NCBI GenBank assembly: GCA_030065255.1
Contig: JASJCX010000035.1
Coordinates: forward strand, 1-33,053
Length of the DNA: 33,053 nucleotides
Reading direction: 5' to 3'
Origin: Calothrix sp. MO_167.B42
GTDB taxonomy: Bacteria > Cyanobacteriota > Cyanobacteriia > Cyanobacteriales > Nostocaceae
A program made the translations under genes and the position numbers. Positions 15,777 to 24,707 of the stretch are shown here, piece by piece (within the stretch, counting starts at the first letter, position 1; each line of letters starts with the position of its first letter). The notes beneath the pieces are model-generated. The model did not search any database, was not told where the DNA came from, and was given only the letters and a program-made list of their open reading frames with translations.

Positions 15777-16724
15777 ATGCAAATAGCTGCTAATGTTACA
15801 GAACTAATTGGAAGAACTCCTTTAGTTAAACTGAATAAAATTCCCCAGTCAGAGGGATGTGTTGCCGAGATTGTGGTTAAACTCGAAGGAATGAACCCAG
15901 CAGCTTCAGTCAAAGACAGGATTGGGGTAAATATGGTGCTGGAGGCGGAAAAATCGGGTTTGATTCAGCCAGGGAAAACTATTTTAGTGGAACCAACTTC
16001 AGGTAATACAGGTATTGCTTTAGCGATGGTAGCCGCAGCTAAGGGTTACAGTTTAATTTTAACCATGCCAGAAACCATGAGCACCGAACGCCGTGCCATG
16101 TTGCGTGCTTATGGTGCTAAGTTGGAGTTAACACCGGGAAGCCAGGGGATGAAAGGGGCAATTAGCAAGGCTGAAGAAATAGTAGGGAGTACAGCTAATG
16201 CATATATGTTGCAACAGTTCCGCAACCCTGCTAACCCCCAAATTCATCGACAAACTACCGCCGAGGAAATTTGGGCGGATACGGATGGCAAAGTTGATAT
16301 TGTAGTCGCTGGGGTGGGTACTGGTGGTACAATCACCGGCATTGCTGAAGTACTCAAACAACGTAAAGAAACATTAAAAGCGATCGCAGTAGAACCAAGC
16401 AATAGTCCAGTTCTATCCGGTGGTGAGCCTGGTTCCCATAAAATCCAAGGAATTGGAGCTGGATTTATACCGGAAGTTCTACGTACAGATTTAATTGACG
16501 AGGTGGTGACAGTTAAAGATGAAGAAGCTATGGCTTTAGGCAGGCGTTTGGCCAAGGAAGAAGGGTTATTATCTGGGATATCCTCTGGTGCAGCTTTGGG
16601 TGCAGCCATACAGGTAGGAAAACGTCCAGAAAATCAAGGTCGTTTAATTGTTATGATTCAGCCTTCCTTTGGTGAGCGTTACCTGAGTACTCCCATGTTT
16701 CAAGACTTAGCTGAAGTAAAATAA
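15777..16724 (+). CDS. cysK: Cysteine synthase (O-acetylserine sulfhydrylase)
   Basis: PLP enzyme making L-cysteine from O-acetylserine and sulfide. The 315-residue protein has the PLP lysine Lys46 in [11 protein letters not shown], the substrate/phosphate loop TSGNTG (74-79), [10 protein letters not shown] (about 179-188) gripping the PLP phosphate, and GIQGIGAGF-like [19 protein letters not shown] eight bases upstream supports the start. Length is normal. It is monocistronic, about 2.2 kb past the fdxH end. A role in sulfur supply for nitrogenase Fe-S assembly is possible but is only inferred from position; housekeeping cysteine synthesis is equally likely. Confidence 0.94.
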   Translation: MQIAANVTELIGRTPLVKLNKIPQSEGCVAEIVVKLEGMNPAASVKDRIGVNMVLEAEKSGLIQPGKTILVEPTSGNTGIALAMVAAAKGYSLILTMPETMSTERRAMLRAYGAKLELTPGSQGMKGAISKAEEIVGSTANAYMLQQFRNPANPQIHRQTTAEEIWADTDGKVDIVVAGVGTGGTITGIAEVLKQRKETLKAIAVEPSNSPVLSGGEPGSHKIQGIGAGFIPEVLRTDLIDEVVTVKDEEAMALGRRLAKEEGLLSGISSGAALGAAIQVGKRPENQGRLIVMIQPSFGERYLSTPMFQDLAEVK

Positions 16725-16760
16725 AGCAAAGGGTAAGGTGGACTTATTAGCCCCCTAAAT

Positions 16761-16810
16761 CCCCCAATTCTGGGGGAATTTGAAAATTCTTGTTCCCCCA
16801 AAATTGGGGG
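16761..16810. repeat. Two G/C palindromes downstream of cysK
   Basis: CCCCCAATTCTGGGGG (16761-16776) and CCCCCAAAATTGGGGG (16795-16810) are near-identical hairpins. Together they can also pair with each other. They could slow transcription after cysK, but there is no T-run. Confidence 0.6.
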
Positions 16811-16883
16811 TTATATCATGTCCGCTAAATTAGTTACGATATTGCCATCTATGCAAAAATCATAAAAACTCTTCTCCCCCCTG

Positions 16884-16930
16884 CACCCGTTCGGACTTCG
16901 GCGTGAGCTCAGTCGAACGCTGAGCTCACG
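16884..16930. repeat. Palindrome CGTGAGCTCAG / CTGAGCTCACG
   Basis: Eleven-base perfect arms around TCGAACG, with outer TTCGG/CCGAA pairing, make a strong hairpin in a GC-rich patch between cysK and the PEP-CTERM gene. It is a repeat-type element and has no gene. Confidence 0.65.
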
Positions 16931-17002
16931 GCCGAAGCCTGCCCCCTGCCCCCCTGCAGTCTTAATGATAAGTCTTTAACCGGACATGATATTAGGGGGC
17001 GT

Positions 17003-17854
17003 TCAGGCACGGATGCCTGAACCACGCTTGACAACGGAAACCACGCCGAAAGCCCCAACTAATAAACCCAACATAGAACTAGGTTCAGGTACTCGACGTT
17101 TGCGGGTATAGTTCAAGTTGGTAACTGCACCACTTCCAGGTAAAGTGAGTTCTAATTTTGTCACATCCTTATCAAAATCGAACTCATACTTTCTCAGGGA
17201 GTTATCCTTCTTCAGTGGATCCCCATCCCATGTTTGACTTAAAAGAGTAACGCGATCGTCATTTTCATCCGCATCCTCCCCAAAACTTAATTCTTCAACA
17301 GTCCCATCCAGAAAAGTGAACTTAAATACTGGGTCATTAGGTTCGTCAAAATCTAACAAACTAATATCATGAAAATCGACTCCCAACTCATCAGTGAAAT
17401 CGAAAGTAATTGTAGCACCACCGGCTAAATCATCTGGAGCTCCATCATTTTCCTGAACAATTAGGACTTGCCCTTGAGCTTCTGAATCATAAGTATAGTC
17501 TTGGCCATTCTTCTTATAAGAACCTTTACCTGTAGCTAAATCTCGATCGCCACCAGTACATTTATTTTCAAATCCATCTTCGGATACACCGTTACCGGGT
17601 TTACAGCTACTGTCATACAACCATAATTCTTTTTTATTAGAATCCATATTTAAACCATAATCAGACCAAAGATTGTCTAATTTAGGTCCACCATCTAAAG
17701 GGTTGTCACCAACACCAACATTTTCATCAAAGTTGATATGGGTTGGTTCAGATACAAAATTAGCTGCTGCTGCTTGGCCAGGATTTAAACCGATATTACC
17801 GACGGTTGTAGTCACTGCGATCGCAGTTGCTATAGATAATTTTTTTAGGCGCAT
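17003..17854 (-). CDS. PEP-CTERM sorting-domain exported protein
   Basis: A 283-residue exported protein. It has an N-terminal signal peptide (MRLKKLSIATAIAVTTTVG, cleavage near QAAAA) and a classical C-terminal PEP-CTERM signal: VPEPSSMLG, then a hydrophobic helix (LLVGAFGVVSVV) and basic KRGSGIRA. Such proteins are handled by exosortase and anchored or released at the cell surface, often with exopolysaccharide. The middle is acidic (ENVGVGDNPLDGGPK, DFDEPNDPVF, EDADENDD) and strand-rich with two Cys-containing loops, suggesting a calcium-binding or carbohydrate-binding beta fold, which is not shown. No partner genes are beside it. Confidence 0.85.
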   Translation of the reverse strand: MRLKKLSIATAIAVTTTVGNIGLNPGQAAAANFVSEPTHINFDENVGVGDNPLDGGPKLDNLWSDYGLNMDSNKKELWLYDSSCKPGNGVSEDGFENKCTGGDRDLATGKGSYKKNGQDYTYDSEAQGQVLIVQENDGAPDDLAGGATITFDFTDELGVDFHDISLLDFDEPNDPVFKFTFLDGTVEELSFGEDADENDDRVTLLSQTWDGDPLKKDNSLRKYEFDFDKDVTKLELTLPGSGAVTNLNYTRKRRVPEPSSMLGLLVGAFGVVSVVKRGSGIRA

Positions 17855-18460
17855 ACATTATATATTTTTTTAAATTGAATCAACTGTGTAATCCCTTAAT
17901 TCAATTTATAACCTGCTGCATTTCTCAGTAGTTAAACTAATCAGTAAATATCTATTAAATTCCTATATAAATTAATTAAAGTATAAATAAACTTTCTATG
18001 TAAAAATATCCAGAACGAATAAATTAATAGAGAGTTTAGAATTAATCAAAGCTCATTCTTTTCTCAGTATAACATAAAAATTATACTAGCAACTATCAGT
18101 ATTACTTTATCTCTTGTACCCAGGTTTAATGGGATAATTATTCTTTGTAATCCTGATTAAATAGTCGATTAAGTACTACCCATTTTACTGTTTCACCCTG
18201 AAGAATATGAAAGCAAAAGTATTATATTTAACAGTAACATCTGTTGAAACCTAACCCCCTAGTAGGAGAGAGGTTTACCACCAGAGGTTATTGTTTAAAA
18301 ATTTTGACTTCATACAAGAAACTCTACAGCTTTCTCAACTCTGACAAAATATCTAAATTAGCAAACAGTTAATTATGAACAAAATCTGAAGAAAATCCTT
18401 AACATTATCCTAGATTGATAAGATTTGGGATGTAAAAAATACTAAATCTCACAAGTAAAT

Positions 18461-18670
18461 ATGAAAATTAGTGCTCGTAATAATATCAAAGGTAAAATTA
18501 AGAAAATTATTCCTGGAATTGTCAGTACGGAAGTGACAATAGAAGTTGCTCCTGGTATAGAAATTGTCTCAGTAATTACCAAGTCCTCATCTGATAAGTT
18601 ACATTTGACCATAGGCAAAGAAGTTTATGCCGTGATGAAAGCTACTGAGGTTATGGTTGCTGTTGAATAA
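18461..18670 (+). CDS. mop: Molbindin (single Mop domain protein)
   Basis: A 69-residue protein made of one Mop/TOBE domain: SARNNIKGKIKKIIPGIV, VTIEVAPGIEIVSVITKSS and IGKEVYAVMKATEVMV. Molbindins form hexamers that store molybdate or tungstate. The domain is clearly related to the C-terminus of the protein at 11701 (SSRNLLKGIVTKV, LYEGTEAYAVIKSSDI). Its place next to the nif genes fits a buffer for Mo going to FeMo-cofactor. It is convergent with fdxH. The 606-bp gap 17855-18460 upstream is AT-rich and shows no gene. Confidence 0.88.
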   Translation: MKISARNNIKGKIKKIIPGIVSTEVTIEVAPGIEIVSVITKSSSDKLHLTIGKEVYAVMKATEVMVAVE

Positions 18671-18729
18671 AGTAAGTTGTTTTTGATACAAATTAATCTA
18701 TTTTTAATTGCAATATCCTCACCGAAAAC

Positions 18730-18808
18730 CTCACCCTGTCCTGACGGACATCCCTCTCCTTATTAAGGAGAGGGAAAGATTCTTGCATTGCAAAAAGCGA
18801 GGGTGAGG
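18730..18808. repeat. Nested inverted repeat between mop and fdxH
   Basis: Outer arms CCTCACCCT and AGGGTGAGG enclose an inner palindrome CCCTCTCCTTATTAAGGAGAGGG. The nested design is that of a small folded repeat element of the sort frequent in cyanobacterial gaps. Confidence 0.65.
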
Positions 18809-18878
18809 TAATTATTTTATTGATTGAAAGATAGGAGTACCTTCAGACATTGTGAGGTTTGTAATGGAATTTGATCTG

Positions 18879-18911
18879 AAAAAAACGTCGTAGCTGACTA
18901 CCAGCTACGAC
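18879..18911 (-). terminator. Rho-independent terminator of fdxH
   Basis: Read on the minus strand: GTCGTAGCTG, a five-base loop, CAGCTACGAC, then a run of seven T (18885-18879). The stem is ten perfect pairs, 35 bp past the fdxH stop. On the plus strand there is no T-run, so it serves the nif side. Confidence 0.85.
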
Positions 18912-18945
18912 TCCAATACTATTGCCTAAAGGCAGAAATAAAAAA

Positions 18946-19245
18946 TTAGACGAGATAAGGTTCTTGATGGGTTTTAATTGTGCAATTAGAGCGTGGATAA
19001 GTAACACAAAGTAGAGCAAACCCTTTTTCTACCTGCTCGTCATCTAAGAAGTTTTGGTCAGATTGATCGATTTCACCTTCAACCACCTTACCAACACAAC
19101 TAGAGCAAGAACCGGCGCGACAAGAAGAAGGTAAATCAATACCGCTTTCTTCTGCTGCTTCTAAGATAGTAATTTCTTCGTCTACCTCAATGGTGGTGTC
19201 GAGATTCTCTTTTTTGCTGATGAGTCTGACTTGATAAGTTGCCAT
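18946..19245 (-). CDS. fdxH: Heterocyst-type [2Fe-2S] ferredoxin FdxH
   Basis: Plant-type ferredoxin that passes electrons to nitrogenase reductase in heterocysts. The 99-residue protein has the [2Fe-2S] ligands Cys42, Cys47, Cys50 (CRAGSCSSC) and Cys80 ([13 protein letters not shown]). The C-terminus [11 protein letters not shown] and the segment [19 protein letters not shown] match my memory of Anabaena FdxH closely. GAGGAG nine bases upstream supports the start. It ends the nif cluster and is followed by a strong terminator. Confidence 0.93.
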   Translation of the reverse strand: MATYQVRLISKKENLDTTIEVDEEITILEAAEESGIDLPSSCRAGSCSSCVGKVVEGEIDQSDQNFLDDEQVEKGFALLCVTYPRSNCTIKTHQEPYLV

Positions 19246-19320
19246 TTTCCGATTCTCCTCAAACTTAATAGAGTTAGGTTGGATAAAGCTACTCCCTTCC
19301 CGGTGGAAGATTTCCTATAA

Positions 19321-19389
19321 CGTAGGTTGGGTTAAACGAAGTGAAACCCAACACAGACGTTGGGTTTCGTTCCTCAACCCAACCTACAA
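19321..19389. repeat. Inverted repeat GTAGGTTGGGTT / AACCCAACCTAC
   Basis: Long hairpin-forming element between hesB and fdxH: the outer arms are perfect over 12 bases, and inner AAACCCAAC/GTTGGGTTT adds a second stem. This folded repeat is common in cyanobacteria. It may stabilise or separate the fdxH part of the transcript. Confidence 0.75.
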
Positions 19390-19462
19390 TTTTTCGGTAA
19401 TCTTAGAGCGTAATGGGAGTAATAGCTTTTAAGTGGGTAAATGCAGACTTGCGGTACTAACT

Positions 19463-19834
19463 TTAGCTGCAAGGTACACCTGGGGAATTACAGTCACTGG
19501 TTTTAAATGATTTGCCACAACCGCAAGTATCAGTAGCATTGGGATTGGTAAATTTAAAGCCGCTATCCATTACACCATCAACAAAATCAATCACCACTCC
19601 TTCTAGTAAGGGGGCACTTTTTGCATCAACATAAAGTGTCACCTCACCTTGCTCAATCACCAAATCATCTGGCTGCGGTGTACTAGTAATATCCATGCCA
19701 TACTCGTATCCACTGCAACCACCATCTTTAACAGAGATGCGGATACCCTTAGTTTTGCCATTAGTATTGGAAACAGAATTCCCTAGAAATGTTTGTAGCT
19801 GAAATTCTGCTTTTTCTGTTAAAGTAACAGTCAT
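19463..19834 (-). CDS. hesB: HesB/IscA-family Fe-S assembly protein
   Basis: A-type Fe-S carrier of the nif-linked HesB type. The three conserved cysteines are Cys40 (KDGGCSGYEYGM), Cys104 and Cys106 (DTCGCGKSF). The extra C-terminal tail with DCNSPGVPCS is often found in the heterocyst HesB. The 123-residue length fits. AGGAGG six bases upstream of ATG supports the start. It lies between hesA and fdxH as in other heterocyst-formers, separated from hesA by 376 bp that contain only short repeats (AAAATCT/AAAATCC units at 20167-20196). Confidence 0.92.
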   Translation of the reverse strand: MTVTLTEKAEFQLQTFLGNSVSNTNGKTKGIRISVKDGGCSGYEYGMDITSTPQPDDLVIEQGEVTLYVDAKSAPLLEGVVIDFVDGVMDSGFKFTNPNATDTCGCGKSFKTSDCNSPGVPCS

Positions 19835-20210
19835 TCGACCTCCTGAATCTTTGGGATGATGAATATTGATACCAAGTTGAAAAATCCAACATGGTATTAG
19901 AAAAAAGTTGGTTGTTTGTCAAAAAAGGCAAAGGAAAAGCCTGATAGGTGTAGATTTTTGGCAATGGGGTTATTAGCAAAATATGCTCTCCCCCACTCCC
20001 TATCTTTCTTTCCCTCTACTTCTTCGGTGATGGTTAATGGAAAAGCAAAAATAATTAGTAGTTCCTTAGCAACAGCAAAATAACTGAGGCTTAACTTAAT
20101 ACCAATTTGAAAAATGATTGCGACAGATGGAAAAGAAGAAAAACTTATATATAAGCTCTTTCACAATCCAAAATCTAAAATCTAAAATCCAAAATGGTAT
20201 AGCTAAAGAA

Positions 20211-21011
20211 CTATTGGGAGTAATTGCTAGTTGTTTCCATTGAATTGGATTGGGAATATCGCCAGGGAGCATTATTACCACAAACTGGGCAGGATCGATC
20301 GCGGTGAGAACGGCGTTTAGCAAATTCCATCCGCGCCAAGTCTATTGTCAACAGTTGGGACAGCAGGGGTTGACTAAAACCGGTAATTAGCTTGACAGCT
20401 TCTATGGCTGTTAAACAAGCCAATGTCCCAGACACAGCACCCAGTACGGAAAAAGCCCGTCGATCCCAATCAGGTTTTTCTGGAAACAAACAAGATAAGC
20501 AAGGAGTTACCCCGGGAATAATCGTAGTTAGGTAAGCCTCCATCCCATCCATTGCTGCTTCTACCATTGGCTTGCGCCAACGCACGCAAGCCTCATTTAA
20601 TAAGTTGCGCTCGTCAAAATTGTGGGCACAGTCCAAAGCCATATCGGCTGACTGGACTAGGGAATCCACATTTTCAGGGGTGATATACTCATGAACTGCA
20701 TCTATGCGAACATCAGGATTGATAGCTTCAAGAGTTTCCTTAGCTTTGAAAACCCTTGGTTTACCTACCCAATCATCCGTCATGAGAATTTGGCGATTCA
20801 TGTCATCAAGTCGCAAATCACCACCCCGGACTAGAACCAGCCGCCCAACGCCTGCTACCGCTAGGTAGAGCGCAGCCGTACCGCCTAATCCTCCCACACC
20901 AGTAACTAGAACTGTCGCTGACTTCAATCGCTTCTGTGCTAGCTCACCAAAATTGGGGAGCATAATTTGACGACTATAACGTTCTAACTCGGTAGGCGTT
21001 AGGTTAACCAA
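20211..21011 (-). CDS. hesA: HesA, ThiF/MoeB-family adenylyltransferase-like protein
   Basis: E1-like enzyme of the MoeB/ThiF/HesA family. The nucleotide site is visible as VLVTGVGGLGGTAA (38-44 core), and RYSRQIMLPNFG is the family N-terminus. MNRQIL and DCAHNFDERNLLNEAC are also family motifs. Two CXXC pairs (CLSC and CPVC) would bind zinc. The 266-residue product starts at TTG 21011, with AGGAGG seven bases upstream and no ATG until residue 16. In heterocyst-formers hesA is co-transcribed with hesB and nifW. Its exact substrate is not known; a role in Mo/cofactor or Fe-S sulfur handling is usually assumed. Confidence 0.9.
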   Translation of the reverse strand: MVNLTPTELERYSRQIMLPNFGELAQKRLKSATVLVTGVGGLGGTAALYLAVAGVGRLVLVRGGDLRLDDMNRQILMTDDWVGKPRVFKAKETLEAINPDVRIDAVHEYITPENVDSLVQSADMALDCAHNFDERNLLNEACVRWRKPMVEAAMDGMEAYLTTIIPGVTPCLSCLFPEKPDWDRRAFSVLGAVSGTLACLTAIEAVKLITGFSQPLLSQLLTIDLARMEFAKRRSHRDRSCPVCGNNAPWRYSQSNSMETTSNYSQ

Positions 21012-21021
21012 TTTTTACCTC

Positions 21022-21339
21022 CTAATCAGAATTGATTTCTGTCAGCGTGACTACATTTTTCGGCTTATCATTAAACACCTTGAACAGCTTTTGTTCGTGG
21101 GGTGTTGATTCAATAAAAACCTGATATGCTTTTTCTAAAGCATCGCGATAATGGGTTAATTTATCTGACAATTTTAAGTCAGAATATTTCTCATCAATTT
21201 CTTGAATATATTGGGAAAATTTTTTCAATATATGTAAGCGATTGACATTCACAATTTCTTGCTCGTAGGGCATGTCAAAGAATTGAAAATATTCTTCTGC
21301 ATCTACAAGTTGTTGGAATTTTTCTATATCCCAAGTCAT
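21022..21339 (-). CDS. nifW: Nitrogenase-stabilizing/protective protein NifW
   Basis: NifW helps protect or mature the MoFe protein. The signature LVDAEEYFQFFDMPYEQEIVNVNRLHILKKFSQYI (in pieces: LVDAEEYFQFF, NVNRLHILKKFSQYI) matches the family. The 105-residue length is normal. Its ATG overlaps the stop of the preceding DUF683 gene by 4 bp, indicating translational coupling. The stop lies 10 bp upstream of hesA, so the three are one unit. Confidence 0.92.
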   Translation of the reverse strand: MTWDIEKFQQLVDAEEYFQFFDMPYEQEIVNVNRLHILKKFSQYIQEIDEKYSDLKLSDKLTHYRDALEKAYQVFIESTPHEQKLFKVFNDKPKNVVTLTEINSD

Positions 21340-21554
21340 TTTCCCTGCTCCATTTTTTTCAGTTGTTGCTTGAGGTCGTCCAACTGTTGATATATGTCAT
21401 ATGTTGCTTGGGCAACATCCATCAGGGTTTTATAATCTGTTGGTAGGCCCTCTGCTAAGTCATGCAGATCCATTTTCATTTGACCTGCTTTACTGTTAAG
21501 TCGCTTGATTTTTGTTTTTAGTTCTTCTATATTGGTTTGCTCTGTTTTAGTCAT
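21336..21554 (-). CDS. CCE_0567-family (DUF683) nif-associated metalloprotein
   Basis: A 72-residue helical-hairpin protein: IEELKTKIKRLNSKAGQMKMDLHDLAEGLP and TLMDVAQATYDIYQQLDDLKQQLKKM, each shown in part. This small family is found almost only in nif clusters of cyanobacteria and proteobacteria; the Cyanothece member was crystallised as a metal-binding antiparallel coiled coil. His26, in the first helix, could take part in metal binding. It overlaps nifW by 4 bp. Its function in nitrogen fixation is not known. Confidence 0.85.
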   Translation of the reverse strand: MTKTEQTNIEELKTKIKRLNSKAGQMKMDLHDLAEGLPTDYKTLMDVAQATYDIYQQLDDLKQQLKKMEQGK

Positions 21555-21559
21555 CTGCT

Positions 21560-21756
21560 GGCAACGGATAATTTGTTGGCTATTGTTTTAATCTTTGGTT
21601 TCCCATCTGGATGATTTTTCGTATTACCGGGGTTTGGCAACGGATAATCTGTTGGCTATTGTTTTAGTTTCTGGCTTTGGCAACGGATAATTTGTTGCTT
21701 ATTGTTTTAGTTTTGGGGTTCCTATCTGGATGATTTTTCGTATTACCGCAGTTTGG
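21560..21756. repeat. Composite direct-repeat block upstream of the DUF683 gene
   Basis: Three copies of a unit starting GGCAACGGATAAT and ending TATTGTTTTA (from 21560, 21636 and 21679) alternate with two copies of TCTGGATGATTTTTCGTATT (21607 and 21726). The unit head GGCAACGGAT is also the head of the repeat at 4859-4945. The block ends only a few bases before the gene start on the minus strand and must be transcribed with the nif operon. The rest of 21757-22131 is heptamers and AT-rich DNA. Confidence 0.8.
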
Positions 21757-22018
21757 TGAGTGTTTTGTACTGTTGGTGAAGTACTCAGAAATGGTGAGGA
21801 ATTAAGAGTTAAGAAGAAGTAATTAAGAATTAAACCCAATCGGTGATTGAAAACTGGAGTTTTTCTGTTAGGGGCACGGCATCTGTAAGATTTTCAATAT
21901 TCCCACATTGTTTGCTGTACCTTTTCACCTATGGAGCATTCGTCGTCAGCAAAAACTATGAGTTTCAAGATAGACGTAGTTGAATTATTCTATTTATTAG
22001 AATTAAGATTTATTTTTG

Positions 22019-22126
22019 TAATCTTAATTCTTAACTCCTAACTCTTAATTCTTAACTCCTAACTCTTCACTCTTAACTTTTAACTTTTAACTCCTACCTG
22101 TCAACTGTCAACTGTCAACTCTTAAC
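22019..22126. repeat. Tandem heptamers in the nif operon
   Basis: Runs of TTAATTC/TTAACTC/CTAACTC and then CAACTGT units. They lie directly downstream of the DUF269 gene, inside the nif transcription unit. Confidence 0.8.
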
Positions 22127-22131
22127 TTGTG

Positions 22132-22608
22132 TTAGATTTTTCCTACTTCTGGGAAACGTTTGGCTAAATCAAGACCTTTCTCAATGAATTTCCCCCCTTC
22201 TTCAGCTACTTTCTCTAAAGATTCAAAGCCAAATCTATGGGCATCGCGGAGAGATTTTTTTGCTAGTAATAATCGTCCAGAAAATACTAATGCCCAACCA
22301 AAGCCTTCATGGTTTAAGTCAATTACGACTTGTGAAAGTAAACCGGTTTCCTGTTCAATACAAGCGGCCACAGCTCGATAAAAAGCCATAATTCGCCCTA
22401 TGGTTCTGGGATCGACTTCTCCTTCTAAGGAGATTTCACGCTTTTGTTTTTTGCTGACTATGTAGGGTTTGAGAATTAATTCATCAGACCAATTACGATA
22501 AACACCATAAACATCTTGACCGCGAATTTGTTGAACTATCGCTTTAAGAAATGGTGAATTGATCGGTTCGTTTTTGGCTGTATCATTAATACTATTAGTA
22601 TTAGTCAT
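22132..22608 (-). CDS. NifX-associated nitrogen fixation protein (DUF269)
   Basis: A 158-residue member of the DUF269 family, nearly always found directly after nifX. Family motifs: SPFLKAIVQQIRGQDVYG, YRNWSDELILKPYIVSKK, GEVDPRTIGRIMAFYRAVA and GFGWALVFSGRLLL. It is thought to assist FeMo-cofactor assembly or trafficking, but the mechanism is unknown. ATG 22608 has GAGG nine bases upstream; a TTG immediately upstream is also in frame. The start is within 4 bases of the nifX stop, so translation is coupled to nifX. Confidence 0.9.
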   Translation of the reverse strand: MTNTNSINDTAKNEPINSPFLKAIVQQIRGQDVYGVYRNWSDELILKPYIVSKKQKREISLEGEVDPRTIGRIMAFYRAVAACIEQETGLLSQVVIDLNHEGFGWALVFSGRLLLAKKSLRDAHRFGFESLEKVAEEGGKFIEKGLDLAKRFPEVGKI

Positions 22609-22611
22609 CAA

Positions 22612-23016
22612 TTAATCCTCCAATTCTGCTTCTAATAAAGTCCCCCGATCTTTTTGCAAAGCTTTGCGTAACCAAGGGGGAGGATTGCCTTTCAAGGTTT
22701 GCACTAATTTATTTAAAACCGTGACAATTTCGTCACTATCTGATTTTGCTTTGACTGGAGTAACGCGTTTTTTTATCAGACGGGCTGCGGCAATACCACC
22801 AATAGCTGATACATAAACAATGGTACAATCATTGAGTGCATCAAGTTTTGGTACTAATTTGTCTTCCTTGCCATCTTGCTTTAAATCTCCATCAAATTTG
22901 AGAGTTTCTAGGAATTTATATCCTTCTGGAGAAACCTCATAAACATCAATTTCTTTCGCCCATCCAAAGTGAGCATTTATATGTACTCTATCGCTCGTAG
23001 TGAAAGCAATTTTCAT
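22612..23016 (-). CDS. nifX: NifX, FeMo-cofactor precursor carrier
   Basis: NifX binds NifB-co and the VK-cluster between NifB and NifEN. The 134-residue protein has the NifX/NifY-type fold: KIAFTTSDRVHINAHFGWAKEIDVYEVSPEGYKF (in pieces), KLDALNDCTIVYVSAIGGIAAARL and the family end KGNPPPWLRKAL. It is normal length. It lies 180 bp after nifN; the gap has no gene. The start has no clear Shine-Dalgarno, but no alternative start is better. Confidence 0.93.
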   Translation of the reverse strand: MKIAFTTSDRVHINAHFGWAKEIDVYEVSPEGYKFLETLKFDGDLKQDGKEDKLVPKLDALNDCTIVYVSAIGGIAAARLIKKRVTPVKAKSDSDEIVTVLNKLVQTLKGNPPPWLRKALQKDRGTLLEAELED

Positions 23017-23195
23017 TGTTGTAATGATAGTGAATAATTGTAGGCTAGTAAGTTTAATTAGCAGTCAATAAGGATTAATTGCAGATAAAATAAATTAGAA
23101 TTTACGCAACTGGCATATTTTTTGATGTAGGGTATGGGCATTTATTCTTTTGGTATACCCCACACCCCATGCCCTGTTCTCGGTTATCCTGTAAA

Positions 23196-24515
23196 TTACA
23201 AGTCACCATTAATATGTTTGGTTTTTGCTTCCTCTGCATCTAAAAATTTGTTACCAATATCAAATAACATCTGCATTGTGCCTTGGTAACCAACTCTGGT
23301 AACTTGACCATTACCTAAGCGGTCGAAAATTGGGAATCCGTGGCGATAAAGAGGGATATTTAAACGTTTGCCGATTGCATGGGTGTGGGAGTTGCCAATT
23401 AACAAATCCGAACCCTGGGCTAATTTTTCAAAGTCTTCGTAATCACCAATGGTAACGGTTTCTACTGATAGTTCTTCTAGTAAGGACGAACGAGTGGTGG
23501 TAACCGCAGTTTGAATTTCTGCTCCCATGGACTGGAGAAAATTAACCGTAGACCACAGTAAATCTGGTTCTAAAGCTAGAGATACTTGCTTGCGGCCAAA
23601 ATAGAAGTGGCTATCTAGCATGGCATCTTGTACTTGTCGGCGTAAGCGGTTATATCTTTCTGGGACATCATTACCGCTAATATCAGACAATGCCATGATA
23701 AATTCATCTACTGGCCTTAAACCTGTGAGTTCTCTAAACACCTCATGGGGTATACCAAATTGCTCTGACAAAATTTGCGCTGCACCCCGCATACTTTCAC
23801 CCAATGCTAAGGTAAAAGCGGAACTACCCATACTTTGTAGTTGTTCTACGGTAGTACCACCATTAGTAATGGGACTCCAACCATCATCTAAGTGTCCATC
23901 CATGGATAATGATAAATCGGGCACGCAAATAGGTGTAAGTCCAAAGCTAGAAATAATTTCTTTGATATGTTGAACATCCCCAGGGGTAAATGCTGAACCC
24001 ACTAACAGATTAATTTGTTGTGGTTTGGTGTCTCCTGGTTGGGGGAGTTCTCTCACCATACTCTCCACCGCAGCTGCATAACCATCTTGCAATGCACCTT
24101 TAAAATCTGGAGCGGAGACTAGTATGATGGGCAAATCATTGAGTTCTGGATGCTGCTTGCGAAAATCTTTGAGGATACCTTGCATATCATCCCCTCTGGT
24201 TTCCGTTAGTCCAGTGGTACACAAACCAATCACTTCTGGTTTGACTTTCTCTACCAAGGTGAGAATTGCCTGTTCCACATTATCCTCACCACCCAAAATG
24301 GTTGAAACTTCCGTCATCGCCGTAGTGGAAAGGGGAATTACTTCCCGGAAATGACGTACCAAAATGACTTTAGCAAAAGCCGTACAACCTTGAGAACCAT
24401 GCAACAGAGGCATCATTCCTTTTAGTCCTAGAAAGGCTAAGGTTGCACCCAAAGCTTGACTTTGTTTGAGAGGATTTACTACAACTGCTTTGTTGGGAGT
24501 GGTGACAATCGCCAT
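23196..24515 (-). CDS. nifN: NifN, FeMo-cofactor scaffold subunit
   Basis: NifN pairs with NifE in the NifEN scaffold on which NifB-co is matured to FeMo-cofactor. The 439-residue protein is complete: start NPLKQSQALGATLAFLG and HGSQGCTAFAKVILVRHF (Cys44, cluster ligand), GLCTTGLTETRGDDM, VSAPDFKGALQDGYAAAV, FGIPHEVFRELTGLRPVD and YRHGFPIFDRLG. It follows the nifE fragment by 192 bp; that gap is filled with repeats. It is intact although its partner gene is cut. Confidence 0.95.
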   Translation of the reverse strand: MAIVTTPNKAVVVNPLKQSQALGATLAFLGLKGMMPLLHGSQGCTAFAKVILVRHFREVIPLSTTAMTEVSTILGGEDNVEQAILTLVEKVKPEVIGLCTTGLTETRGDDMQGILKDFRKQHPELNDLPIILVSAPDFKGALQDGYAAAVESMVRELPQPGDTKPQQINLLVGSAFTPGDVQHIKEIISSFGLTPICVPDLSLSMDGHLDDGWSPITNGGTTVEQLQSMGSSAFTLALGESMRGAAQILSEQFGIPHEVFRELTGLRPVDEFIMALSDISGNDVPERYNRLRRQVQDAMLDSHFYFGRKQVSLALEPDLLWSTVNFLQSMGAEIQTAVTTTRSSLLEELSVETVTIGDYEDFEKLAQGSDLLIGNSHTHAIGKRLNIPLYRHGFPIFDRLGNGQVTRVGYQGTMQMLFDIGNKFLDAEEAKTKHINGDL

Positions 24516-24540
24516 ATTTTTACTTCAGAGATTGAGTAGA

Positions 24541-24707
24541 GTGAGGAGCAGGAAGAGGCAGGGAGCAGGAAGAGGCAGGGGAGCACCGGAGCAGGGGGGA
24601 TGAGGAAGTGATGGGATAAGAAAGATAAGTCTAAATTTCCTATTCCTTAACTGTCAACTGTCAACTGTCAACTAACAACTGTCAACTAACAACTGACAAC
24701 CATCAAC
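24541..24707. repeat. Repeat-filled gap between nifE fragment and nifN
   Basis: Purine-rich GGAGCAGGAAGAGGCAGGG direct repeats (24545-24590) are followed by CAACTGT and CAACTAA heptamers (24649-24707). Both types recur in other gaps of this window. They sit within the nif transcription unit without any coding function. Confidence 0.8.
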
